DNA of 64,000 nucleotides from Synechococcus sp. KORDI-100 (GTDB lineage: Bacteria; Cyanobacteriota; Cyanobacteriia; PCC-6307; Cyanobiaceae). Numbering within the stretch: position 1 is the stretch's first letter; each line of letters opens with the position of its first letter. The stretch is taken from positions 310,001 through 374,000 of the forward strand of contig NZ_CP006269.1 of assembly GCF_000737535.1 (NCBI RefSeq), written 5' to 3'. The notes beneath the pieces were generated by a model that was given only the letters and a program-made list of their open reading frames with translations, ran no database searches and was not told the DNA's origin. This document shows, one piece after another, positions 9,943-20,235 of this stretch. Made by a program: the position numbers and the translations under genes.

Positions 9943-10941
9943 TCAGCTGGCGGCTGGGGTCTGCAAACCGATCTCCTTGCGGAGCTGCTCGATCGTATCG
10001 ACGCTCAGGTAACTCTCGGCGCAGTGCACCTGGGGCATGCGCATCAGTTGTGAGCGGTTCTGGCGCAGGCTCTGTTCCACCAACGGCAGGCTGGGGCGAT
10101 CGCAGAGCACATGGCTAGAAGCGCGCAGCAAGGCCAGCAGCCGGCTCCCCACATCCGGTGTGGCGGTCATCAGCAGGAGCTCATTGCCGCGCATGGAGTG
10201 CAGGATCACTTCAGCGGCCCTCAGAATCCCTGGGCTGATGCTCACCAGGCCCACGCAACTGCCAGGCCGCAGCTCCTTGAGCATGGCGAGTTCCTGACGG
10301 AAATCATTGAGATCCACGGCCACAGCACGCACGCCGTGGGCCTTGGCGAGCTCTTCGACAGGCTGAAGGAAATAACGGCTGGTCACGACAGTCCCGTTGC
10401 TGGAGCTTTCTAGGACGCTCTCCAGCTCTTCCATCGGGACGACTTCGACAGGCACGTCCAGACAGGGCACTAGCTCCTCTGCAATCAGCATGGAGGCTCC
10501 GATGTCTTCACGCGGAGTGCTCACCAGCACTCGTGCGCCGCAGCGGAGTCGCCAGTCGATCTCACGGGTGAGCATTTCGCGGGTCTGTTGCAGAGTGCAG
10601 CCCGCATTGAGCAGCCCATCAACACATTTGCGCACTTCCCGATCGAGATCGGTGACGCCGCGGTTGCGGATGTGGGGCGGAGTCCGGATTTCGCGGGGCT
10701 TCTGCTGATCGCGCACATAAATGCCTGAGCCGGCCATCGCTTCCACGACGCCATCCGTCTCGAGCTGCCTGTAGACCTTGCTGATCGTGTTGCGATGCAG
10801 GCCGGTCTGCATCGCCAGCTGACGGGTGCTGGGCAATCGGTGCCCAGGGGGATAGTGCCGCGCTGCAATTGCGAAGCAGATCTGGTTGTAAAGCTGGGTC
10901 GACGCCGGAATGTCGCTTTCCTGCTGGATGTGGAATCGCAC
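9943..10941 (-). CDS. GntR-family transcriptional regulator
   Basis: The N-terminal 75 residues form a GntR winged helix-turn-helix: [20 protein letters not shown], then [30 protein letters not shown], then MAGSGIYV. The remaining 250 residues are an effector or oligomerisation domain. It is not an aminotransferase (MocR) domain, because there is no PLP lysine motif and the length is too short. It contains alternating beta/alpha segments such as [22 protein letters not shown] and [21 protein letters not shown], which suggests a sensor fold. Ligand and targets are unknown. It precedes cysE by 10 bp and diverges from the hydrolase gene across 49 bp, so either could be a target. Confidence 0.85.
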   Translation of the reverse strand: MRFHIQQESDIPASTQLYNQICFAIAARHYPPGHRLPSTRQLAMQTGLHRNTISKVYRQLETDGVVEAMAGSGIYVRDQQKPREIRTPPHIRNRGVTDLDREVRKCVDGLLNAGCTLQQTREMLTREIDWRLRCGARVLVSTPREDIGASMLIAEELVPCLDVPVEVVPMEELESVLESSSNGTVVTSRYFLQPVEELAKAHGVRAVAVDLNDFRQELAMLKELRPGSCVGLVSISPGILRAAEVILHSMRGNELLLMTATPDVGSRLLALLRASSHVLCDRPSLPLVEQSLRQNRSQLMRMPQVHCAESYLSVDTIEQLRKEIGLQTPAAS

Positions 10942-10990
10942 GCCGGTAGGCCGGGTTGGAATGCGGCCACCCTAAGGACCGAATCGCCTG

Positions 10991-11791
10991 GTGACAATTG
11001 CTTCGGTGTCCTGTGAACTTGTGACAATCTCCAACTCCCTTGCCGGCCACTGGGTTGAGGTGCCGGGTCGTGATGTGCCACTGCGCAGCTGGTGGGCGGA
11101 TGCTGACCAAAAAAAGCACGATATTGAATCAATAACGGTTCAGAACCGTGTCGTTATCGTGCTTCCCGAGGTTTTCGGCATCAATCGCTGGGTGCGAAGT
11201 GTCGCTGGGCGCATCGCTTCCTCGGGCGTGCCGGCGTTGGCGATGCCGTTGTTCGCCCGCACGGCTCCGAGCCTCGATCTCGGGTACAGCGATTCTGATC
11301 TGATCGAGGGACGCCGGCACAAGGACGCCACGACCACCGATCAGATCCGTGCCGATGTCAGTGCGTCGATCGCCTGGCTGCTCATTCGCTACCCGGAGGC
11401 TGTTGTCACGGTTGTTGGCTTCTGCTTTGGAGGCCATGCCGCGTTGTTGGCTGCCACCGATCCAAATGTGCACTCCAGCTTCAACTTTTATGGGGCCGGT
11501 GTCAGCCGGATGCGGCCGGGAGGCGGGTCGCCTTCATTGGACCTGCTGCCGAAGGTCAAGGGTCAATTGACCTGTTTGTGCGGAACGGCAGACCCCTTGA
11601 TCCCAGCTGACCATCGCTCTGAGATCCAGACAGCGTTGCGAGCTGAGGATCCAAGCGGCTCGAGGCTGGCTTACGTCGAAGTTGCAGGAGCCGATCACGG
11701 CTTCATGTGCGAAGCCCGCAGCAGCTTTGACGCCCAGGCCTCACAACTCGGCTGGTCCCTTCTGTGGAGGGACCTCCAGACGCGTGCCTAG
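10991..11791 (+). CDS. Dienelactone hydrolase family protein (alpha/beta hydrolase)
   Basis: A 266-aa alpha/beta hydrolase of the dienelactone hydrolase family. Family marks are VLPEVFGIN (the glutamate that holds the nucleophile), [11 protein letters not shown] with Cys145 as nucleophile, [11 protein letters not shown] with the acid, and ADHGFMC with the catalytic histidine. The substrate is unknown; most bacterial members do not act on dienelactone. A GTG at 10991 starts the frame. The segment around residues 38-58, between the WWAD strand and [10 protein letters not shown], is encoded by an unusual nested palindrome (11108-11164, listed separately). The last 4 bp overlap the end of convergent infC. 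Function is confident at family level only. Confidence 0.85.
   Translation: MTIASVSCELVTISNSLAGHWVEVPGRDVPLRSWWADADQKKHDIESITVQNRVVIVLPEVFGINRWVRSVAGRIASSGVPALAMPLFARTAPSLDLGYSDSDLIEGRRHKDATTTDQIRADVSASIAWLLIRYPEAVVTVVGFCFGGHAALLAATDPNVHSSFNFYGAGVSRMRPGGGSPSLDLLPKVKGQLTCLCGTADPLIPADHRSEIQTALRAEDPSGSRLAYVEVAGADHGFMCEARSSFDAQASQLGWSLLWRDLQTRA
11108..11164 (-). terminator. Nested inverted repeat with minus-strand T tract inside the hydrolase coding region
   Basis: AAGCACGATA at 11114-11123 and TATCGTGCTT at 11155-11164 are a perfect 10-bp inverted repeat. Inside lie two more perfect palindromes, ATTGA-A-TCAAT (11123-11133) and ACGGTTC-A-GAACCGT (11135-11149), so a three-way-junction fold is possible. 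Seven A residues (11109-11115) flank the left arm, so on the minus strand the stem is followed by a T run, as in an intrinsic terminator. It could stop transcripts from miaA-infC before the gntR-cysE unit. It is in frame and encodes about residues 40-58 of the hydrolase. Confidence 0.5.
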
Positions 11792-12441
11792 CCCTGTTTC
11801 GTCGCCACTTTGGCGGCCGTCGGTCGTGGCGGAGCAGGAATGGTGCGAACAGCCTTGGCTGCTGCGGTTTCTTTTTCCTCTTTCTTCACCAGAGGTGTTT
11901 TGCGAGGCGTCAGAAACATGATCATGTTTCTGCCCTCACGCTTCGGAGCCTGCTGAATTTCGGCTTTTTCTTCGAGATCCTTAGCCATCCGCCTCAGCAA
12001 TGTTTCTGCCAGGGCGGTGTGCTGAATTTCGCGGCCCCGGAAAATCACGGTGCACTTCACCTTGTCCCCGGCCTTGAGGAAACGTTCGGCCTGGCCGATG
12101 CGAACGTCGTAGTCGTGTTGATCAATCTTGTATCGCATCTTCACTTCCTTGACTTCGGTCTGGTGCGACTTTTTCTTGGCTTCCTTGGCCTTTTTCTCCT
12201 GCTCGAACTTGTACTTGCCGTAATCCATGATCCGGCAGACCGGTGGGTCGGCCTTTTCACTTACCAGCACCAGATCCAGTTCACGCTCCTTGGAGACGTC
12301 CAGCGCTTCTTCGCGACTAATCACCCCGAGCTGAGTGCCGTCTGAATCAACGACCCGCAGCTGTGGGTAATTGATGCGCTCATTGATGTTGGGTAACTCC
12401 CGAACAGGAGCACGACGGTCAAAGCGGGGACGTGGAGCCAT
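11788..12441 (-). CDS. infC: Translation initiation factor IF-3
   Basis: IF-3 binds the 30S subunit and checks the initiator tRNA and start codon. The frame is open to 12495, but the family begins near [16 protein letters not shown], so I place the start at ATG 12441 (217 aa). The N-domain has [17 protein letters not shown] and [17 protein letters not shown]; the C-domain has [17 protein letters not shown] and [13 protein letters not shown] lysine- and alanine-rich tail of roughly 40 residues follows the core, as in cyanobacterial IF-3. It is downstream of miaA on the same strand with 57 bp between stop and start, so the two are probably cotranscribed. The stop overlaps the convergent hydrolase gene by 4 bp. 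Confidence 0.97.
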   Translation of the reverse strand: MAPRPRFDRRAPVRELPNINERINYPQLRVVDSDGTQLGVISREEALDVSKERELDLVLVSEKADPPVCRIMDYGKYKFEQEKKAKEAKKKSHQTEVKEVKMRYKIDQHDYDVRIGQAERFLKAGDKVKCTVIFRGREIQHTALAETLLRRMAKDLEEKAEIQQAPKREGRNMIMFLTPRKTPLVKKEEKETAAAKAVRTIPAPPRPTAAKVATKQG

Positions 12442-12498
12442 GCAGATCTTGTTTGGGACGGGCGTGGTTGTCTGCTTCAACTCACAGATCCACATCCT

Positions 12499-13395
12499 TC
12501 ACCTTAGTTGTCGCTCGATCAGTGTCATCGCTTCTTTCAGAAGGTCTTCTCCAGCAAGCCAGCTGGGGTTGTGCTGGCGGCGAAACCAGGTGCGTTGGCG
12601 TTTGGCGAACTGCCGCGTGCGCTGGCTGGTGATTTCGATGGCATGCTCCCTGCTGATGGATCCTGCAAGGGCTTCCAGCGCCTCTCGGTAGCCGATCGTC
12701 TGCAACAGAGGCAGCCCCGTTCCATAGCGATCGGCAAGTGTTTGGGTTTCTTTGATCAACCCAGTGTCATAAAGCTGCTGGGTTCGTTGCTGGATGCGTT
12801 GTCGCAGATTGCTGGGATCAAGGCCGAGTTCAACCACGTTCCATGGAGGAGGACGCATGGAGGTCTGTTTGCTCATGGGTTGGCCAGTGGCGTAAATCAC
12901 TTCCAGAGCCCGTTGGGTCCGTACGGCGTCGGCGGGAGCGATCTTTGCAGCGGCCACTGGGTCAGCTGCGTTCAGCAGCGGATGGCACACCATTTGGCCA
13001 ATGTCAGAGAGCTGTTGTCTGAGCTGGGGTTGGGGCGGTACGGCTGGCGGCTTCAGTCCAGCTGTGATCGCTTTGAGGTAAAGACCGCTTCCTCCAACCA
13101 ACAAGGCGATTCCCTGGTGTCTGAGTTGCTCGTTGATGCTGACTTCGGCTTCGCGTTGGAATTCCTGCAGGGTGATGGGCTGATCCGGTCGTCGCAGATC
13201 CAAAAGGTGGTGGGTGACCCTCGCGCGCTGGCTCGCCGTGGGCTTGGCCGTCCCTACGGTCATGCCTGTGTACAGCTGCCTGGAATCCACGTTGTGAATG
13301 GGGATCCCCAGACGCGTGGCGATGTCGATAGACAGAGCTGTCTTTCCGCTGGCTGTGGGCCCCAGAAGCACGATCACCAGTGGTTGGTCAGGCAT
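12499..13395 (-). CDS. miaA: tRNA dimethylallyltransferase
   Basis: MiaA adds a dimethylallyl group to N6 of A37 in tRNAs that read codons starting with U. The 298-aa product opens with [20 protein letters not shown], the P-loop that binds dimethylallyl pyrophosphate. It continues with [20 protein letters not shown] (catalytic Asp and Arg region), [30 protein letters not shown], and [13 protein letters not shown]. The C-terminal QTIGYREAL and [14 protein letters not shown] are the tRNA-binding end. Length is normal for the family. It is transcribed away from gyrB, with about 155 bp between the two starts. Confidence 0.97.
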   Translation of the reverse strand: MPDQPLVIVLLGPTASGKTALSIDIATRLGIPIHNVDSRQLYTGMTVGTAKPTASQRARVTHHLLDLRRPDQPITLQEFQREAEVSINEQLRHQGIALLVGGSGLYLKAITAGLKPPAVPPQPQLRQQLSDIGQMVCHPLLNAADPVAAAKIAPADAVRTQRALEVIYATGQPMSKQTSMRPPPWNVVELGLDPSNLRQRIQQRTQQLYDTGLIKETQTLADRYGTGLPLLQTIGYREALEALAGSISREHAIEITSQRTRQFAKRQRTWFRRQHNPSWLAGEDLLKEAMTLIERQLR

Positions 13396-13551
13396 CAGGG
13401 ATGGTTAGGGGTTGCACCCCTGACTGAAACGGCATCGCAGAGGCCTCTGTGAGCCTCCACGGGACGCCGGTGGTAATCTAAGCCTGCCTGGTCGAGGTAT
13501 CGAGGCATTGAGGCTTCATAGAACCCTGTCTCCTGGATCAAGAGCTTCTGA

Positions 13552-15518
<1,967 letters not shown>

Positions 15519-15519
<1 letters not shown>

Positions 15520-15857
15520 TGGCTGCTGTTCGATTAGGTGGTGTTCGATTAGGCGGTGTTCTGCGCTGGAGTTGGTTGTTGGGGGTGGCTCTGATGGCCC
15601 CGGCGACGTTGCCGGCAGGAGCCGGTGAGATCCGCCAGCCCCAGATCCGCCGCCGTTCGCAGGGCACCGGACCTTTGCACACCACTCTTGAGGCTGATTT
15701 GCACCAAAGTCCCGTGGCGATGGCTCCGGCATTAAGCAACCTCGCCGCTGGAACTCCTTTGCGTTTGTTGCATCGCTGGGCTGGAGATGATGGTTGTGTC
15801 TGGTTCCACGTCCAGGAACTCACAGGGGATACGCGTCGTGGCTGGCTTCGGGCTTGA
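15519..15857 (+). CDS. Small secreted SH3-like protein of unknown function
   Basis: A 112-aa protein whose start overlaps the gyrB stop. Residues 1-35 look like a signal peptide: a basic start, then [21 protein letters not shown] with a likely cleavage after AGA. The mature part ends in [20 protein letters not shown]...RRGWLRA, which fits the end of a bacterial SH3 fold, suggesting a periplasmic peptide or glycan-binding role; this is inference. The basic N-terminus is made by a 15-bp tandem duplication (15528-15557) encoding VRLGG twice, so the annotated start may lie inside variable sequence. I do not recognise a named family. Confidence 0.6.
15528..15557 (+). repeat. 15-bp tandem duplication at the 5' end of the post-gyrB gene
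   Basis: Two adjacent 15-bp units (15528-15542 and 15543-15557) differ at one base and encode [10 protein letters not shown] in frame. It is a short local duplication, possibly polymorphic, at the n-region of a predicted signal peptide. Confidence 0.85.
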
Positions 15858-16218
15858 TCCTGTTCTGGTCGGGCTCGGTGCTGTGCCCGGTGCTTTGTTG
15901 CGGCTGCGCGTTGTTAACCATATGGAGCCTATCGTTCCCCGGAAGCACTGGGGCACCTTCATTGTCAATGTGGTCGCCAGCTTTGGCCTCGGTCTCGTGA
16001 TGGCGTTGCAGGGGTCTTGCGGGTCCGCCACCGGCATCACGCTGCTCTTTGGCACAGGTTTCTTCGGGAGTTTGAGCACCTTTTCCAGCTTTGCGATGGA
16101 GCTTCTCAATGAATTGCAGGCTCACCACTGGTTCGGGGCTGCTGCTCTGGCGCTTGCGTCGCTGGTGTTTGGCCTGATTGCCGCTGCGTTGGGATACACC
16201 ATTGGCTCCTATGCCTGA
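15838..16218 (+). CDS. crcB: Fluoride channel CrcB/Fluc, first subunit gene
   Basis: A four-helix fluoride exporter subunit. The frame is open from ATG 15787, but that would overlap the upstream gene by 71 bp. GTG 15838 leaves a 20-bp overlap and gives 126 aa, the normal size. Family motifs are [26 protein letters not shown] (with the pore asparagine) and [17 protein letters not shown] (the TTFST-type fluoride track). It overlaps the second crcB by 8 bp (ATG 16211, TGA 16216), so the two are translated together and most likely form a heterodimeric channel. Function would be to keep cytosolic fluoride low. No fluoride riboswitch is visible upstream. Confidence 0.9.
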   Translation: MAGFGLDPVLVGLGAVPGALLRLRVVNHMEPIVPRKHWGTFIVNVVASFGLGLVMALQGSCGSATGITLLFGTGFFGSLSTFSSFAMELLNELQAHHWFGAAALALASLVFGLIAAALGYTIGSYA

Positions 16219-16585
16219 GAACGTTCCTTCACCACTACGGTCTGAGTCTGAGGAAGTTCTGCTCGTCGCCGCAGGCGCTGTTCCAGGTGCGCTTGTGCGT
16301 TGGCAGCTTGCAGACATTGTTCAAGATCAACATCTGCTCGTGAACATTGTTGGTGCATCGCTCCTGGGCTTTCTGATGGGTTTGCCTTTTGCCCCCCGCC
16401 GCCAGTTGTTGTTGGGTGTCGGATTGTGTGGGTCAGCCACTACCTTCAGCAGTTGGATGTTGGCGGCCATAAAATACTTGAGTTCAGGTGATTGGGCTGC
16501 CGCATTGGGCTTGATCGGGCTGACCCTCGGATGCGGAGTGGGTGCCGCTGGTGCGGGCTTCTGGTTCGCTCGGCGAATCCTTTAA
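16211..16585 (+). CDS. crcB: Fluoride channel CrcB/Fluc, second subunit gene
   Basis: A paralogous Fluc subunit of 124 aa from ATG 16211 (MPENVPSPL). The longer frame from 16178 would start inside the upstream gene. Motifs match the family: [30 protein letters not shown] and [17 protein letters not shown], plus four hydrophobic segments. The two crcB products differ clearly from each other, as in organisms where two genes replace the homodimer. The gene ends 15 bp before the first GT32-like gene, where base composition changes abruptly from GC-rich to AT-rich. Confidence 0.9.
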   Translation: MPENVPSPLRSESEEVLLVAAGAVPGALVRWQLADIVQDQHLLVNIVGASLLGFLMGLPFAPRRQLLLGVGLCGSATTFSSWMLAAIKYLSSGDWAAALGLIGLTLGCGVGAAGAGFWFARRIL

Positions 16586-16600
16586 TTTAATCAAGTCCCA

Positions 16601-17377
16601 GTGGGTTCAGAAGTGCATCAAAATCATAATTTTTTTCAGATTTTTTTGTCTGCAGAGTCTAGTTCCACAATTACTCTGCCCGATTTGATTGAAGCCGTAT
16701 CAACTGAATCACGCTCTCATCTCCAGGGTTTTCACTACCGCCGTTGGGACATAATATCTCTAAGAAATCTTCTTTCATCTCATTTTGGCAGAGATGTTTT
16801 GCTCGCATTTGATTCTCTAAGGCCTTTTGCTTATAAGGCGGATTTGGGACGCTATTGTTTATTGTATCAATTTGGCGGCTGGTACTCTGACATTACTTTG
16901 AAAATTATCTCATCCACTCTGGCATCAGCTGGCCCTAATTCCGGGTTGTGCTTTTTTAGGGATTACGGTGAAGGCCTGCCTTCGCCCCATGCCAGTTCTT
17001 TTGATTGTCAGAACAGTTTGATTTATTCACCCGCGGGTCATCCTGTTATGCTGAAATGTATTGAGAAAATTCTTGAACATGTTCGCAAGAAGTATTATGG
17101 AACGAGTTCGACTGCTCCAACGGGCCCATCACTTTTAGGTAGTATTTTGGCAGGGTTTGGTGTGGATAATATCAAGCAATTAGGGTTTTTTCTCCCTCTT
17201 ACTCAGCGATTTCTCAATCGCAATCTTGCATATGTCTCAAGTTCTGGTGAAATTTTGGCATGGCACAAGACGGCATGGCATCCCATGAGGCCAAGGGGTG
17301 GAGATATGGCTTCTTTAGGATTACAGGGGACGAATAATTATAATCAACTATGGAGGGAAAGAGCAGTTTATGTATGA
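16601..17377 (+). CDS. GT32-like glycosyltransferase, first of a tandem pair
   Basis: A 258-aa protein with the core of the Gly_transf_sug (GT32, Och1-like) family: AFDSLRPFAYKADLGRYCLL then FGGWYSDITLK at about residues 70-101. In GT32 enzymes this region carries the DXD that binds Mn and nucleotide sugar; here it reads SDIT, so only Asp97 remains. Later segments include FFRDYG, FDCQNSLIYSPAGHPVM and APTGPSLLG, the usual GT32 pattern. The start is GTG 16601, with GTG 16613 possible. It has no membrane segment. It is AT-rich and inserted between core genes, so probably acquired or fast-evolving; the next gene is a clear paralogue. Confidence 0.75.
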   Translation: MGSEVHQNHNFFQIFLSAESSSTITLPDLIEAVSTESRSHLQGFHYRRWDIISLRNLLSSHFGRDVLLAFDSLRPFAYKADLGRYCLLYQFGGWYSDITLKIISSTLASAGPNSGLCFFRDYGEGLPSPHASSFDCQNSLIYSPAGHPVMLKCIEKILEHVRKKYYGTSSTAPTGPSLLGSILAGFGVDNIKQLGFFLPLTQRFLNRNLAYVSSSGEILAWHKTAWHPMRPRGGDMASLGLQGTNNYNQLWRERAVYV

Positions 17378-17422
17378 TCTTAAAATTATCAAATTAAGCT
17401 TTTTTAATTGTAACAGTGAAGC

Positions 17423-18178
17423 ATGAGCTCTATATCGACAAAAAGTGATAATTTATTTCAAATATTCATTTCTGATGGGCAGTCATCTTTGCCTCCATCT
17501 CTTTTGTCATGTCAAGAGGATTTTATAGATCAGTTTTCTAATTACAACTATCATTTTTTCAACAAATTATATTTGCGTCAATTTATTGTTGAACATTTTT
17601 GTAAAGACGTCGTTGCTGCATATGATACACTTTTGCCCTATGCCTATAAGGCTGATTTAGGTCGTTATTGCTTGCTTTATGCATTCGGTGGTTGGTATGC
17701 AGACATTACGTTGAAACCAGTTATGACGGCAAAGGTTCCCTTATTGTCGTCCCCTGAAATTATTTATTTTTATGATTATGGAAATGGACCTTACCACTCT
17801 CTATATCATTGTCAGAATGGTTTCTTATATATAAAAAGAGGCCATCGCTTGATGGCGGAATGTATTGAAAAAATCTTAATAAATTGTCGCGAGAAATATA
17901 TTGGTTGCACTCCGCTGGCGCCAACTGGTCCAGGATTGCTAGGCGAGAAATTGATTCATCATCTTGGTGAACAAGTGCATCATGGTTTCTTTATGCAACT
18001 AACCCCTTTTCACAAATACAAAAACAGGGCTTATGTTGGTCCTTCAGGGCACCTTATGGCATTACACAAATCCACTTGGAATCGCAATGCCTCAGAAGGG
18101 TCTTTGGAGGCCTTTGGAACCAGTGGCGTTAATAATTATATAGCGATGTGGTCTAGAAAAGAGATTTACGCTGTTTAG
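17423..18178 (+). CDS. GT32-like glycosyltransferase, second of a tandem pair
   Basis: A 251-aa paralogue of the preceding gene, alignable over its whole length: FQIFIS near the start, then AYDTLLPYAYKADLGRYCLL and FGGWYADITLKP, with Asp94 where the DXD is expected. FYDYG, YHCQNGFLYIKRGHRLM and APTGPGLLGEKL follow, ending in a shared NNY..W.....Y tail. The 45-bp spacer is very AT-rich. Both copies have lost the second Asp of the metal motif in the same way, so this is a family trait and not damage. The gene ends one base before the convergent glutathione peroxidase gene, leaving no room for a terminator. The acceptor is unknown; a surface glycan is likely. Confidence 0.75.
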   Translation: MSSISTKSDNLFQIFISDGQSSLPPSLLSCQEDFIDQFSNYNYHFFNKLYLRQFIVEHFCKDVVAAYDTLLPYAYKADLGRYCLLYAFGGWYADITLKPVMTAKVPLLSSPEIIYFYDYGNGPYHSLYHCQNGFLYIKRGHRLMAECIEKILINCREKYIGCTPLAPTGPGLLGEKLIHHLGEQVHHGFFMQLTPFHKYKNRAYVGPSGHLMALHKSTWNRNASEGSLEAFGTSGVNNYIAMWSRKEIYAV

Positions 18179-18179
18179 T

Positions 18180-18653
18180 TCACATCCCCAGTGCTAATTC
18201 AACTTTAGAAGTAATTTCTTCTGGAGTAACTTCACTTTTGAATCTGGCAATGACGATTCCATCGCGTCCCACCAGAAACTTCTCGAAATTCCAGGCCACA
18301 TCGCCGGCTGGATCCATCTGGTTCAAGGTTGTGAATGGTTCTGTGGTGCTGCCCATGGCGTGGACTTTGTCGAACAGCTCGAAGCTGGCGCCATAGCTGG
18401 TTGAGCAGAAGCTCTTAATCTCCTCCAGTGTTCCCGGTTCCTGACCGCCGAAGTCGTTGCAAGGGAAGCCCAGCACCGTCAGTCCTTTGTCGGCGTAGTT
18501 GTCCTGCAGTGCCTGCAGGCCGGCGTATTGCTTGGTGAAGCCGCAGCGACTGGCCACATTCACGATCAACAGAACCTGTCCGGCGTAATCACCCAGAGAT
18601 TTGGAATGTCCATCGGGTGTGGTCACGGTCACGTTGCTGACGCTGATGGCCAT
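18180..18653 (-). CDS. Glutathione peroxidase (thioredoxin-dependent type likely)
   Basis: A 157-aa thiol peroxidase that reduces hydroperoxides. The active-site tetrad is visible: Cys37 in NVASRCGFT, Gln71 in FGGQEPG, Trp121 and Asn122 in VAWNFEKFLV. Cys65 in GFPCNDFG is the conserved second region; bacterial cysteine versions of this family often use thioredoxin as reductant. There is no signal peptide, so it is cytosolic. It is transcribed away from mgtE with 72 bp between the starts. It probably protects against photosynthetic peroxides; specificity for lipid or hydrogen peroxide cannot be read from the sequence. Confidence 0.93.
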   Translation of the reverse strand: MAISVSNVTVTTPDGHSKSLGDYAGQVLLIVNVASRCGFTKQYAGLQALQDNYADKGLTVLGFPCNDFGGQEPGTLEEIKSFCSTSYGASFELFDKVHAMGSTTEPFTTLNQMDPAGDVAWNFEKFLVGRDGIVIARFKSEVTPEEITSKVELALGM

Positions 18654-18725
18654 GTCCTTTGTCTTTGAGTGAGCGTGAGGCTAACGCCCTGAAGCCCCAT
18701 ACACTTGGTCGTCAGCTGAGGTCCG

Positions 18726-20183
18726 ATGGCTGAAAGTTCTGGGGTCTCGACAGGCGTCACCGTTGAGCACCATATGCTCGCTGAGGTGGTGTCGCGTCAG
18801 CTTGAAGCCATGCTGGCCGTCGGCAATTACGACGCCGTCAAGCTGCTGTTGGAACCGGTTCAGCCGGTTGATATCGCTGAAGCCATTGGCAATCTGCCCA
18901 CCACGCTCCAGGCGATCGCCTTTCGTTTGCTGAGCAAGGACGAGGCAATCAGTGTTTATGAATACCTCGGCACGACTACGCAACAAAATCTGCTCAGCAA
19001 GCTGCGCTCCAGCGAGGTGCTGGAGGTGGTCGAGGAAATGTCTCCCGACGATCGGGCTCGCTTGTTCGAGGAACTGCCTGCCAAGGTGGTGCGTCAGCTT
19101 CTGAGTGAGCTCAGTCCGGATGAGCGACGGGTTACGTCAGAACTGCTCGGATTCAAGGCTGAAACAGCTGGTCGTCTGATGACGACGGAGTTCATCGATC
19201 TCAAGGAACACCACCTTGCCCAGGAAGCGCTGGAAATCGTCCGTCGCCGTGCCCGCGATACGGAAACCGTTTACAGCCTCTACGTCACCGATGCTGAACG
19301 GCACCTCACCGGCATCCTTTCGCTCCGGGATCTGGTCACCGCAGATCCCATCACCCGCATCGGTGATGTGATGACGGCTGATGTCCTGAGTGTTCAAACG
19401 GATACGGATCAGGAAAAGGTGGCTCGCACGATTCAGCGCTACGACTTTCTGGCAGTTCCCGTCGTCGATCTTGAGCAACGTCTGGTTGGCATCGTCACCG
19501 TTGATGACGTGATTGATGTGATCGAGCAGGAAGCCACCCGTGATCTCTATGCGGCCGGGGCTGTTCAGGCCGGTGATGAAGACGATTACTTCGTCAGCAG
19601 CTTGTTCACCGTGGCGCGTCGCCGGGTGGTGTGGCTTGCCGTGCTGGTGGTGGCCAGCTTCTTCACGTCGGAGGTGATTGCTGCCAATGAGGACGTGCTG
19701 CAGAAGGTGGTGTTGCTGGCAGCCTTCATCCCTCTGTTGGGAGGAACCGGCGGCAACGTCGGTGCCCAGAGTTCCACCGTGGTGATCCGAGGTTTGAGCA
19801 CGCAGAGCATCTCGACCCTCGGTCCCCTCAAGGCAGTGGGCCGCGAAGTGATGGCCGGAGCGCTGCTGGGCGTCCTGATGATGCTTTTGGTGGTGCCCTT
19901 CGCCTGGTGGAGAGGTGAGAGCGCCTTGGTGGGCATTTCCGTTGGGATCAGCCTTCTAGCGATCACGACCTTGGCCGCGACAGCAGGGGCTGCTTTTCCA
20001 TTGCTGTTCGATCGGATGGGATTGGATCCGGCGTTGATGTCGACGCCATTCATCACCACTTGCACCGACGTGGCTGGGACACTCATCTATCTAAAAACGG
20101 CTGAGTGGCTGCTGAACCACCTCCCTAAGCTCCTACAAGCGGCAGGTATTTCTACCCAATTCGCTGCAGCTTTGGTTTTCTGA
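18726..20183 (+). CDS. mgtE: Magnesium transporter MgtE
   Basis: A 485-aa magnesium channel with the full MgtE layout. The N-terminal superhelical domain (about 25-130, with AIGNLPTTLQAIAFRLL and LFEELPAKVVRQLL) is followed by a pair of CBS domains (about 140-260, with YVTDAERHLTGILSLRDLV and VVDLEQRLVGIVTVDDVIDV). The membrane domain from about 285 has five hydrophobic helices and the pore signature PLLGGTGGNVGAQSSTVVIRGL near 337. Acidic residues in the cytosolic domains sense free magnesium and gate the pore in characterised MgtE proteins. No M-box riboswitch is visible in the 72-bp leader. Confidence 0.96.
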   Translation: MAESSGVSTGVTVEHHMLAEVVSRQLEAMLAVGNYDAVKLLLEPVQPVDIAEAIGNLPTTLQAIAFRLLSKDEAISVYEYLGTTTQQNLLSKLRSSEVLEVVEEMSPDDRARLFEELPAKVVRQLLSELSPDERRVTSELLGFKAETAGRLMTTEFIDLKEHHLAQEALEIVRRRARDTETVYSLYVTDAERHLTGILSLRDLVTADPITRIGDVMTADVLSVQTDTDQEKVARTIQRYDFLAVPVVDLEQRLVGIVTVDDVIDVIEQEATRDLYAAGAVQAGDEDDYFVSSLFTVARRRVVWLAVLVVASFFTSEVIAANEDVLQKVVLLAAFIPLLGGTGGNVGAQSSTVVIRGLSTQSISTLGPLKAVGREVMAGALLGVLMMLLVVPFAWWRGESALVGISVGISLLAITTLAATAGAAFPLLFDRMGLDPALMSTPFITTCTDVAGTLIYLKTAEWLLNHLPKLLQAAGISTQFAAALVF

Positions 20184-20235
20184 GAGCTTGTTTACGTTTC
20201 TTAGGAGTACTCTTTACATAACTAAATGAAGCGTC

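Noticed and set aside
10090-10105. GCGATCGC (HIP1-like) palindromes as a repeat system
   Set aside because: Only scattered copies are visible (for example near 6430, 10095, 18912, 49915), too few to call an organised repeat.
15787-15837. Longer N-terminus for the first crcB gene
   Set aside because: It would overlap the upstream gene by 71 bp, and the added residues do not fit a Fluc protein.
20184-20235. RpaB-type HLR1 site before the sigma factor gene
   Set aside because: The two TTTAC elements are 22 bp apart, not the close direct-repeat spacing of HLR1.
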